Both the position numbers and the translations under genes were made by a program. This document shows positions 46,077 through 53,315 of a stretch of DNA of 64,000 nucleotides, in pieces; positions within the stretch are counted from its first letter, which is position 1; every line of letters starts with the position of its first letter. The stretch comes from JBQTGK01 sp052400665. Lineage in GTDB: Bacteria; Bacteroidota; Bacteroidia; Bacteroidales; Marinifilaceae. The stretch lies in the NCBI GenBank assembly GCA_052400665.1, contig JBQTGK010000016.1, one strand, 5' to 3'. The notes under the pieces are model-generated. The model did no database searches and was not told the origin of the DNA. It was given only the letters and a program-made list of their open reading frames with translations.

Positions 46077-47615
46077 TCATAACTCAAAAACCAACGCGTA
46101 GTTTCGTTCTATCTCTTCTACTTCTGTATCGCTAAGCAATGCAAATTCATTTTCTATGGCTCTTTGTGAAAGTTTACCTGCATTTTGCTCAAGAAAACGA
46201 ACCAGTAAGGCTACTAATTTATCTGGCATTTCAAATTCATCATCTAAATATCTTTTGAACTCATCATAATTAGTCAGATAAGTTACTTCATTAGGTATAA
46301 TGTTCTCAATGGTATCGTGCACACAGTCGTAAAGAAATTCTGCTTGCTTTGTCGCATCAAAATATCTGTAATAATCGAGAGTATCATTCAAAACGTTCAC
46401 ATTATGATCTGTTGTTTCTTCCCAATCGATAAAATCTAATACGGGATGCGAGAAATTCTCCAACACCTCACGATAATCATCTAAATGATCTAGTATTGAT
46501 GACGAAACAGGAAAAATCATTCCTTGTTGTGAGAATTTCTTTTTGGCAAGAACGTGATGAATTAAGTAACGGTGAATTCTTCCGTTTCCATCTTCGAATG
46601 GGTGTATAAATATAAAGCCAAAAGCAACAATTGTTGCCATTAACACAGCATCGAGATCAGAATTCAATAGCTTATCATTGGTATTTAATAAACCTGTAAG
46701 CAATTTGTCCAAGTCTTCCCATTTTGCCGAAATATGCTCTGGTAGTGGCTCTCCCGACGATCGATCATGTTCGCCAACAAAGCCTCCCTTTTCACGAAAT
46801 CCCATGTTAATGAATCGATCATTTTCGATAACTATTTGTTGCAAGCGTATGAGCTCTTCTTTGCTTACATCTTTTGTTCCTGCTTGGCCTATGGCCTGTC
46901 CCCATCGTGCTGCACGTTTACTTTTAGGACTTTCGTCCTCTATGGCAAAGGATGCTTTAGAATCTTTTAATAGTAAGAAAGACGATGCCCGTTGTAAAAC
47001 ATCTTTATGGATACTGCTTAGGAATGCATTTTTTTTACCAGATACATTCGCATTAATATGTGCTTCTAGTTTTTCAGTTTTAAATAATAATGGACAAAAA
47101 TCTATGGTTCCTGGAAGATTATTAATAATTTTTTGCCTGGCAGATTCTTCTCCTTTTATTGCATATTGCATACTCGCATCTAACAAAGGAAGGTATTTGC
47201 GTTTTTTTAAATCTACCTGCACATCAATTTCCTCTTGCTGCAGCCACTCATATAAAAACCATATTTTACGGCTATATTGCCCAGTAGGTTCTATATTTAA
47301 TATGGCTTGTATTACATCTTTGGGTATAGTATCAAATAGAGATTTAAATACTAAAAGATTAATACCTTCATATTTAATAGCAAATACTAATTGTTTGTAT
47401 AAAGTTTCTTCTGGTTGGTACGATACAGGAAATACCTTCCAATCTTCGTTATTATATTTTTTACTTTTTTCAGTAATTAGAGCTAATGTATTTGGAAATG
47501 GAATAGTTAAAGCTAATTTTTCTATAATGGCAGCATATCCCACTATTTTTCCCTTTTCAGGAGTGGTTTTTCCTTGAAATATGGATGTTTCAATTGAAGG
47601 TATTCGTATTTCCAT
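46077..47615 (-). CDS. Fic-domain protein (probable AMP-transferase)
   Basis: A 512-residue Fic protein. The catalytic loop HPFEDGNGRIHR (about 338-349) is intact, so AMP transfer or a related nucleotidyl transfer to a target hydroxyl is likely. Near residues 222-227 SFAIED resembles the class II inhibitory helix SxxxE(G/N), suggesting self-inhibition. The N-terminal 200 residues have no known fold to me. The C-terminus (KLSQRAIENEFALLSDTEVE) looks like a winged helix. Its upstream region holds six spaced TGCGC boxes. It lies between hsdS and hsdR on the same strand, an arrangement seen in other restriction operons. Confidence 0.9.
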   Translation of the reverse strand: MEIRIPSIETSIFQGKTTPEKGKIVGYAAIIEKLALTIPFPNTLALITEKSKKYNNEDWKVFPVSYQPEETLYKQLVFAIKYEGINLLVFKSLFDTIPKDVIQAILNIEPTGQYSRKIWFLYEWLQQEEIDVQVDLKKRKYLPLLDASMQYAIKGEESARQKIINNLPGTIDFCPLLFKTEKLEAHINANVSGKKNAFLSSIHKDVLQRASSFLLLKDSKASFAIEDESPKSKRAARWGQAIGQAGTKDVSKEELIRLQQIVIENDRFINMGFREKGGFVGEHDRSSGEPLPEHISAKWEDLDKLLTGLLNTNDKLLNSDLDAVLMATIVAFGFIFIHPFEDGNGRIHRYLIHHVLAKKKFSQQGMIFPVSSSILDHLDDYREVLENFSHPVLDFIDWEETTDHNVNVLNDTLDYYRYFDATKQAEFLYDCVHDTIENIIPNEVTYLTNYDEFKRYLDDEFEMPDKLVALLVRFLEQNAGKLSQRAIENEFALLSDTEVEEIERNYALVFEL

Positions 47616-47652
47616 GCTTTGAAATTTCTAAGTTATGTTTAAATATAACTAA

Positions 47653-47788
47653 AAAATGTGCGCTAACTGAAAATAACGTGCGCATTTATATATTAAATTA
47701 AAAAAACGTGCGCTAACTAAAGTAAAAAAAACATGCGCTAGCTAAAAAAAACGTGCGCATATCATCTTTTTTCAAAAAATATGCGCGC
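47653..47788 (-). repeat. Six spaced TGCGC boxes upstream of fic
   Basis: Read on the minus strand, five direct repeats of GCGCA(C/T)(A/G)TT plus T-rich tail lie at 47658, 47678, 47708, 47733 and 47753 (core starts on the plus strand). A sixth, variant GCGCGCATAT, lies at 47781. Spacing is 20-30 bases. They fill the 180 bases between the hsdS stop and the fic start, so they look like operator sites for fic. Confidence 0.7.
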
Positions 47789-47795
47789 AATATAA

Positions 47796-49169
47796 TTAAA
47801 CAAACATTTGCTGCAAGAGCCCTTTTTTAAAGCTTTGCGTTTGGTTGATTTGATGACTTACTCGTTCTATTTTGCTATCGATGGCCGATAAAAAGCTTGC
47901 GATTTTTTGTTGTTCTTCGAGACAAGGGAAATTTATTTTGAATTCCTTTATTTGCTTAGAACTTATATGAGGAATACCTGAACTTGTATTTACAGTATCA
48001 ACGTATCTGATAAATTGTGTTGACCTGATATGTTGATAAATAAATTCTATTGTTGATGTCTTTAAACTTCTGATTCTAGCAACTCTTTGTACTAATAATG
48101 CCCCTTCATCAAATTTAGTTATCAAAGCTGAATTTTTCCCGACTTTGGATCCATCCATACTTAATACTAAATCTCCCTCTTTTACCATTAATTTCTCGAT
48201 ATCTTTAATGTCCTTATTGAAGTATCGATCCATTTCTAAACTGTGCCGTATATATCCTTCGGTTATATTTATTCCTCTTAATAAAGGGATTCCATTTTCA
48301 TTTTCAGAAATATCTTCTCCTTTGAATGCATATCCAGAAAATAAATCAATGTGTTTGCCTAATCCACTCTTCTCCCACTCCGGATACTCCTTTCCATTCT
48401 CATCTTTAAACCTAAGCTTGCCAGAGAAAAGTTGTTGCATCACGCCTTTTTTGTACACCTCTAACAATTTCTTCTTTTTGCTGAGCTGCTGTATTTTTTC
48501 ATCTACCGCAGATAAAAAGGAAGCTATTTTTTGTTGTTCGGGGAGAGAGGGAAGATTTAGTTTAAATAAACGTATACTCTGAAAGTTAATTCCCTCTCTA
48601 CCACTCCCTGTCTGACCTTGGAATATAAGTTTTTGACCTTTATGTGATGCTAAAAACGGCTGTAAAAATTTCGGTGTATAATTTGATTTTAAACGAATTA
48701 TACAAACATGTTGATTTACGTTTCCTTCGTCAAATTCATTAGGAACTACACAACTTCTTCCAATTGACCCTCCTGTTATATTAAGCAGGATATCATTTGA
48801 TTGCACCGAACTGCCTTTCATCTTCTCATGGATCTTTTCTGATATGTGAGTTTCATCAAGAACTAATTTATTGTCATAAACATTTTGACTTCTGATAAAA
48901 GGAATTCCTGAAGTTTGATAAACTTGAACTCCACCTGAAGGAGTACTTCCACTTCCTACCTTAGATACAATGTTTCCAAGTAATTCTACATTCCATAAAT
49001 CATCAAACTCCTTAAATCGTAGTTTAGGAACAAGGTGTTGAGATTGCTTCGTACCTCGCAATGACAAATTGGGGTTTTCGTTTGCAGTTTGCAATGATGA
49101 GTTGTGTTGTTCTGTTTCGATATGTGTTGTTGAGTTATTCATTGCTCGTCTTATTAAATTTATCTCCAT
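47796..49169 (-). CDS. hsdS: Type I restriction-modification specificity subunit
   Basis: The DNA-recognition subunit, 457 residues. Two target-recognition domains (about 50-220 and 265-425) are each followed by a conserved coil: SLPEQQKIASFLSAVDEKIQ and CLEEQQKIASFLSAIDSKIE. The N-terminal segment before LVPKLRFKEF contains SLRGTKQS, an in-frame copy of a REP arm (49040-49065). The first ATG (49169) overlaps the transposase gene by 35 bases; an ATG at 49142 is an alternative start. The order is hsdM-transposase-hsdS on the minus strand. Confidence 0.93.
   Translation of the reverse strand: MEINLIRRAMNNSTTHIETEQHNSSLQTANENPNLSLRGTKQSQHLVPKLRFKEFDDLWNVELLGNIVSKVGSGSTPSGGVQVYQTSGIPFIRSQNVYDNKLVLDETHISEKIHEKMKGSSVQSNDILLNITGGSIGRSCVVPNEFDEGNVNQHVCIIRLKSNYTPKFLQPFLASHKGQKLIFQGQTGSGREGINFQSIRLFKLNLPSLPEQQKIASFLSAVDEKIQQLSKKKKLLEVYKKGVMQQLFSGKLRFKDENGKEYPEWEKSGLGKHIDLFSGYAFKGEDISENENGIPLLRGINITEGYIRHSLEMDRYFNKDIKDIEKLMVKEGDLVLSMDGSKVGKNSALITKFDEGALLVQRVARIRSLKTSTIEFIYQHIRSTQFIRYVDTVNTSSGIPHISSKQIKEFKINFPCLEEQQKIASFLSAIDSKIERVSHQINQTQSFKKGLLQQMFV
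49040..49065 (-). repeat. REP half-element inside hsdS
   Basis: These 26 bases are identical to the left arm of the array units (for example 45515-45540). They are translated in frame as part of SLRGTKQSQ. Confidence 0.85.
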
Positions 49170-49782
49170 TCCATTTTACAGGATTATTGAGAATATAATT
49201 TTTTATTTTTCGGTATGCATTATCGTTTCGGATAATGTGATCGTGATAATTGGCTTGAAAAAAATGATTCGTGCGATTGTATTTAGGGATGTCCAAATTA
49301 TTTTCATCGATATAATCATCAATTTTTGAATTGATTGCAGATTTGAATCCCCCGATAAATGATGATATTGATTTTGGTAATCGTATGGGCATTTTCGATT
49401 GGGATTGGGATTGGGATTGGGATGGCACACGCATTTGGGATGGCGGTGGCACACACAGAGACGCACGGCCGTGCGTCTGTACTGCGGGATGTTCATTATT
49501 TTCATCCGTGTTATTCAATATGATAATGGCATGTAAATGGTTTGGCATTATTATATATTCATCCAAAAATAATTCCTTTCGTATTTCAAATGATTTCAGC
49601 CATTCGGTTTCAATTATTTTCCCATAATCTGATAAAATCATTTTGTTCTTTTCAATTCTGCCTAAATTGCAAATTCTATTTTGGGTGCAAATGGTGATAA
49701 AATAGGCGGCATTATTCGAATAATCCCAATGGGATAATCTGTGCGAATCAATCCTATATTTATTTTGATATTTATCGACCAT
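49135..49782 (-). CDS. REP-associated tyrosine transposase (Y1_Tnp)
   Basis: A 215-residue single-strand transposase of the IS200/RAYT type. The HUH motif is HLH in IIMPNHLHAIIIL (about residue 80), and the catalytic Tyr is probably in YRKIKNYILNNPVKW near the C-terminus. The middle carries two repeat-derived inserts: VQTHGRASL from a perfect palindrome and a run of SQ from a GGGATT microsatellite. It begins eight bases after the hsdM stop and overlaps hsdS, so it is embedded in the restriction operon. The enzymes usually mobilise REP palindromes. Confidence 0.85.
   Translation of the reverse strand: MVDKYQNKYRIDSHRLSHWDYSNNAAYFITICTQNRICNLGRIEKNKMILSDYGKIIETEWLKSFEIRKELFLDEYIIMPNHLHAIIILNNTDENNEHPAVQTHGRASLCVPPPSQMRVPSQSQSQSQSKMPIRLPKSISSFIGGFKSAINSKIDDYIDENNLDIPKYNRTNHFFQANYHDHIIRNDNAYRKIKNYILNNPVKWNGDKFNKTSNE
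49397..49424. repeat. GGGATT hexamer microsatellite in the transposase gene
   Basis: At least four consecutive GATTGG/GGGATT hexamers encode the SQ run on the minus strand. Hexamer changes keep the frame, so protein length can vary without frameshift. Confidence 0.8.
49459..49478. repeat. Perfect 20-bp palindrome in the transposase gene
   Basis: AGACGCACGGCCGTGCGTCT is an exact palindrome. It is translated in frame as part of QTHGRASL, a familiar signature of a dispersed Bacteroidota repeat family. Confidence 0.8.
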
Positions 49783-49790
49783 TATGCGTA

Positions 49791-51383
49791 TTAAAAAGGG
49801 GTTTTAATGCCCAATTCCTTACAAAAACCGGCAATTAATTTGTCGGTTTCTTTCATCTCCAAATCGTTTGCCACCAGTTGATCTGCCACCTCATTTAAAT
49901 CTACAGGCTCTTCTTCTTCAAAGGTATCTACATAGCGGGGTATGTTTAGGTTGTAGTCGTTTTCGGCTACTTCGCTAAGCGTGGCTACGTGGCTGTATTT
50001 GTCGATGTTGGCTTGAGATCCTTCGACAAGCTCAGGATGACAGGTGTAGGCTTTGTAGGTATCAATAATTTTATTGATATCCTCTTCGCGCAAGTAGTTT
50101 TGGGTTTTTACTTTCTCGAAGTGTTGACTGGAATCAATAAATAGGATGTTATCCTTGTTGGCTCTTTCCTTTTTCAGCACCAAAATACAAGTCGGAATAC
50201 TGGTTCCGTAAAAGATATTGGCTGGCAAACCTATTACGGCATCTAAGTAGTTGCGATCTTCTATCAGGTATTTACGAATGTGTCCTTCGGCTGCTCCTCT
50301 AAACAAAACGCCATGAGGTAGCACTATGGCCATTGTCCCCTTATCGTCTAGCTGATGCACCATGTGTTGTACAAAGGCAAAATCGGCCTTAGAGCTTGGG
50401 GCTAATTTGCCGTAGCTTGAAAAACGCTCGTCGCTCATAAAGAGTGGGCTGGCACTCCACTTGGCCGAAAATGGCGGATTGGCTACAATGGCTTCAAAAC
50501 GCATATCGACATGCTGTGGTCGCTCCAGGGTATCTTCATTTTTAATGTCGAACTTTTTGTAATGCACATCGTGCATAATCATGTTCATGCGGCACAAGTT
50601 GTAGGTGGTTGGGTTCATTTCCTGCCCATAAAAGCCACTCACTGCCTTTACTTGTTTGGCTACGCGCAACAAGAGGGAACCAGAACCACAAGTAGGATCG
50701 TAAACCGATTTTAGTTGGTCTTTACCCACCGTTACCAAGCGAGCGAGTACTTTCGACACCTGTTGTGGGGTATAAAACTCGCCTGCTTTTTTCCCTGCTC
50801 CACTGGCAAATTCACCAATAAGGTATTCGTAGGCATCACCCAGCACATCGCTATCGGTATTCTCTATATCAAAATCAATCTCGTCTAAATGCGATAGCAC
50901 TTTTACAATCAATTCGTTTTTATCGTTTTCCGATTTACCGAGTTTCGAACTGGTTAAATCCAAATCTTCGAACAGGTTGCCAAAGTCGTCTTCACTTTCC
51001 GATCCCATGGTGCTTTGCTCGATGTGCGCCAGCACTTTGGCCAAATCGCCCAAAATAAATTGGCTTTTCCCTCCTGAGTTGCCTCTTTTGGCTAGCTGGC
51101 TAAACAATTCCGATGGCAATAAAAAGTAACCGAGCTTATCTAAGGCGGCATCTCTCAATGCTTCTATCAGTTCTGCCTCTTGTTCGTGGCCTTCCACTTC
51201 GGCAAAAGTGATTCCATCTGGCTCTAGAATTTCGTTGCCATACAGCTCCATTTTTTTACTTAGGTACTTGTAAAAAATAAAACCCAATATGTAATCTCTA
51301 AAATCATCGGCACCCATCTTGCCCCTTAGGGTGTTGGCAATGTTCCAGAGTTGTTGTTCTAAGTGTGCTTTTTGTTCGGTCAT
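49791..51383 (-). CDS. hsdM: Type I restriction-modification methylase
   Basis: The DNA adenine-N6 methyltransferase subunit, 530 residues. It begins with a HsdM N-terminal helical domain (about 1-170). The SAM-binding motif DPTCGSGSLLL is near residue 231 and the catalytic NPPF near 304. Shortly before the conserved NLNIPRYVDTF an in-frame insert CHPELVEGS derives from a palindromic repeat (50015-50041). The lead gene of the operon, it is followed eight bases later by the transposase gene. Confidence 0.95.
   Translation of the reverse strand: MTEQKAHLEQQLWNIANTLRGKMGADDFRDYILGFIFYKYLSKKMELYGNEILEPDGITFAEVEGHEQEAELIEALRDAALDKLGYFLLPSELFSQLAKRGNSGGKSQFILGDLAKVLAHIEQSTMGSESEDDFGNLFEDLDLTSSKLGKSENDKNELIVKVLSHLDEIDFDIENTDSDVLGDAYEYLIGEFASGAGKKAGEFYTPQQVSKVLARLVTVGKDQLKSVYDPTCGSGSLLLRVAKQVKAVSGFYGQEMNPTTYNLCRMNMIMHDVHYKKFDIKNEDTLERPQHVDMRFEAIVANPPFSAKWSASPLFMSDERFSSYGKLAPSSKADFAFVQHMVHQLDDKGTMAIVLPHGVLFRGAAEGHIRKYLIEDRNYLDAVIGLPANIFYGTSIPTCILVLKKERANKDNILFIDSSQHFEKVKTQNYLREEDINKIIDTYKAYTCHPELVEGSQANIDKYSHVATLSEVAENDYNLNIPRYVDTFEEEEPVDLNEVADQLVANDLEMKETDKLIAGFCKELGIKTPF
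50015..50041 (-). repeat. Palindromic-repeat half-element inside hsdM
   Basis: The minus strand reads GTCATCCTGAGCTTGTCGAA plus GGATCTC, a well-known dispersed repeat arm that translates as CHPELVEGS. It lies in frame in a surface-type stretch of hsdM. Confidence 0.8.
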
Positions 51384-51508
51384 TGGTTATTTTTTTAAGG
51401 TCATCGACCTATTTACTATCAAATTTTAGTACTGCAAACGAAAGCCTGCAAAAATTTTTCGCAAGCATCTGTTTTTTGGACTACGATCAGCTGCGAATTT
51501 ATACAATT

Positions 51509-51805
51509 CTATTTTTGTATTCGGCACAAGTAAGGCATTTTAAAATAGCACTGTTTGGTATTCATCCATTTCCCCTTGTCGTTTATTACACATATTCTAT
51601 TTCTAAATGGTGTACCTGTTAAGCGGTATTTTCTCCCTTTTGTTAGATAGGCACTTTTCGAACCGCCTACATATTCTACAAAATCGTTTTTTTGTAGCTC
51701 AGGGCTTAGCTTTTCCCGAACTTGACTAACATTTTGGATGTCTAATTGCTTGTGGTATTTTTCAACAATATCCAATGCTTTCAAGTATTCTTCTCTTGTA
51801 ATCAT
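51509..51805 (-). CDS. Small protein with SH3-like domain, unknown
   Basis: A 98-residue protein I do not recognise. The N-terminal helix (about 3-30; EEYLKALDIVEKYHKQ) is followed by a compact beta segment (KNDFVEYVGGSKSAYLTKGR, then YRLTGTPFRNRICVINDKGK), which resembles a KOW/SH3-like fold. It has no signal peptide. It lies 125 bases ahead of hsdM on the same strand and could be the first gene of that transcript or a passenger of the island. Confidence 0.5.
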   Translation of the reverse strand: MITREEYLKALDIVEKYHKQLDIQNVSQVREKLSPELQKNDFVEYVGGSKSAYLTKGRKYRLTGTPFRNRICVINDKGKWMNTKQCYFKMPYLCRIQK

Positions 51806-51994
51806 TTTGAAACTATTTTAAAGTACGCAAGTTTACCGTCGCCCAATAAATACAAATCAATAGGTATTCGGATGTAATTTTCAAAAAAAATTTAACAGTA
51901 CCAAAGCTAATAAAAATCATATAAGTAGAAGGCTGTCAAACTTGTCAAGTTTTAGTTTGTGATGAAATACATACTAAATTTTGTTTTAATTGAG

Positions 51995-52162
51995 GGATGG
52001 TAATCGTGAAAAATGCACCCCCCTTTCCGTGACAGGAGGATTGGCTTCCGTGACAAACGGAAGACTTGAAATGGCGAACGGAACAGCGAAAATTAGAAAC
52101 GGAAGAGGTAAAGTTTGACGCGGAAGATGATAAAATGCGAACGGAAACACACCAATGCATTA
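51995..52162 (+). repeat. Eight-unit 21-bp array, conserved and variable halves
   Basis: CGGAA recurs at 52058, 52079, 52100, 52121 and 52142, exactly 21 bases apart. Three earlier, more diverged units (51995, 52016, 52037) share TTCCGTGACA or CGTGA. In the five clear units about 11 bases are conserved (consensus GCGAACGGAAG) and about 10 vary. The design is the same as the array at 35298, with a related GGAA core. Confidence 0.75.
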
Positions 52163-52340
52163 CGATTGGAATTTTTTGTGCGGCATAAAAAAAGAGGAAA
52201 ACATTTCTGCTCTCTTGTGCATTTTCTTCAATCTTTGAAATAGTTTTGATGCATAGGTTTTACAGTCTTTTACCCGAATCAGAATTTTGATCATTAAATA
52301 TCAGATGTATTATAAGCAGGCATAATGCAGTAAGCATGTA

Positions 52341-52510
52341 TAAGCATTCCTTTGTTCGCGCAACAAATTTCTACACTTTTGGCTACTGCCGCAAAATAGT
52401 GCTCACAAACAAAAATACCAATCCAATTCGACCGTAACAAAACGAATCAGGTACAAACCTTCTTTGTTGTGAATTGAAAATCGACGAAGTCAAACTTCTG
52501 GTTTTGACTT
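52341..52510 (-). pseudogene. Right flanking repeat: 5' fragment of a Y1 transposase gene
   Basis: This is about 90% identical to 42043-42211 and in the same orientation. A one-base insertion and substitutions break the frame (VTVELDWYFCL then stop), so it is decayed further than the left copy. It marks the right limit of the restriction island. Confidence 0.6.
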
Positions 52511-52690
52511 CAATCCTTTTGTTTTTACTCTCTCTAAAGTAAACAATATGTTGAAATTACGAAGAATAAAATCAGATGTTGACCATTACAATCAACCTAC
52601 AGCTTGGTTCTTCTACTGCTACGCAGAATACGAGCTACAAGCTCGGACTAGCAGGGGGCTTACAGACTAAATGAGATAGTTTTTTATAGG

Positions 52691-52728
52691 ATTAAAAAAA
52701 GTCGGAAACCATTTTAAGCCTCCGACTT
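52691..52728 (-). terminator. Terminator of the T6SS effector/immunity transcript
   Basis: On the minus strand an 8-bp stem (AAGTCGGA / TCCGACTT) is followed by a run of T. It lies about 145 bases past the lipoprotein gene at 52872. Confidence 0.7.
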
Positions 52729-52871
52729 CTCTATAATTTCAGTCTACTTTACCCGCTCAAAAATTCGTTTTGGTATTTTACACTTTTTTCCAGAAGCTTT
52801 CATTAATTCAGTATTCCTTCACTGTTAATTATTAGACAAAACAGCCTAAATGAAAACATATTTAGTTTAAG

Positions 52872-53309
52872 CTATTTCCTAGAACAAAAGAAATTACCAT
52901 ATTTTTGAAATTCTTCTCTCATCATAGGTAATTCGCTCTGCAATATATTATCTTTTTCTCCTTTTAAATATACTTTTGTAGCATTGCCATTCCCATCACA
53001 TTCAATAATATATGTTTCTAAATTCTCATCAGTTAGAATTTCATTAACATACATTTCCACCTTAAATGTTACTTCATTAGAAACAATACTATGCTCATAG
53101 TAAATCATAGAACAACCAGATCCACAACTAATTGTAAAAGATGTTTCTGTTGATTGACAAGTATATTTTTCAACTAAGTCTTCAGTGTTTTGAACATTAG
53201 GTATTGCTTTTTTAGCATTAACTGCATCTTTACATCCGAAGAAAATAAATATTACTAAAAAAACAAAAATCTCTAATTTTATACCCTTTAAAAATTTACG
53301 GTTTCTCAT
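52872..53309 (-). CDS. Cys-containing lipoprotein, candidate T6SS immunity protein
   Basis: A 145-residue lipoprotein with a hydrophobic signal ending FFGC (Cys26). The mature part contains YTCQSTETSFTISCGSGCSM, a cluster of three cysteines, and another Cys pair later, so disulphides are likely. It begins six bases after the stop of the large peptidoglycan-targeting effector, on the same strand. Lipoprotein immunity genes sit in exactly this position for periplasm-acting T6SS effectors. I recognise no family, so the immunity role is inferred from position and targeting. Confidence 0.6.
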   Translation of the reverse strand: MRNRKFLKGIKLEIFVFLVIFIFFGCKDAVNAKKAIPNVQNTEDLVEKYTCQSTETSFTISCGSGCSMIYYEHSIVSNEVTFKVEMYVNEILTDENLETYIIECDGNGNATKVYLKGEKDNILQSELPMMREEFQKYGNFFCSRK

Positions 53310-53315
53310 TTTTAA

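Larger units (their letters stand above)
51806..52871. other. Island right end, non-coding
   Basis: A 1066-base stretch without a credible gene. It contains the 21-bp periodic array (51995-52162), the right transposase-fragment repeat (52341-52510), a GC-richer patch (52595-52665) with a GAGCTACAAGCTC hairpin, and the terminator at 52699-52728. Confidence 0.6.

Noticed and set aside
46678..47577. Plus-strand 299-residue reading frame
   Set aside because: It lies wholly antisense to the Fic gene, and its Ser/Cys-rich translation has no recognisable domain.
51945..52160. Minus-strand 71-residue reading frame with heptad repeats
   Set aside because: The heptads only reflect the 21-bp DNA period; the Ser/Phe/Cys-rich sequence has no protein-like character.
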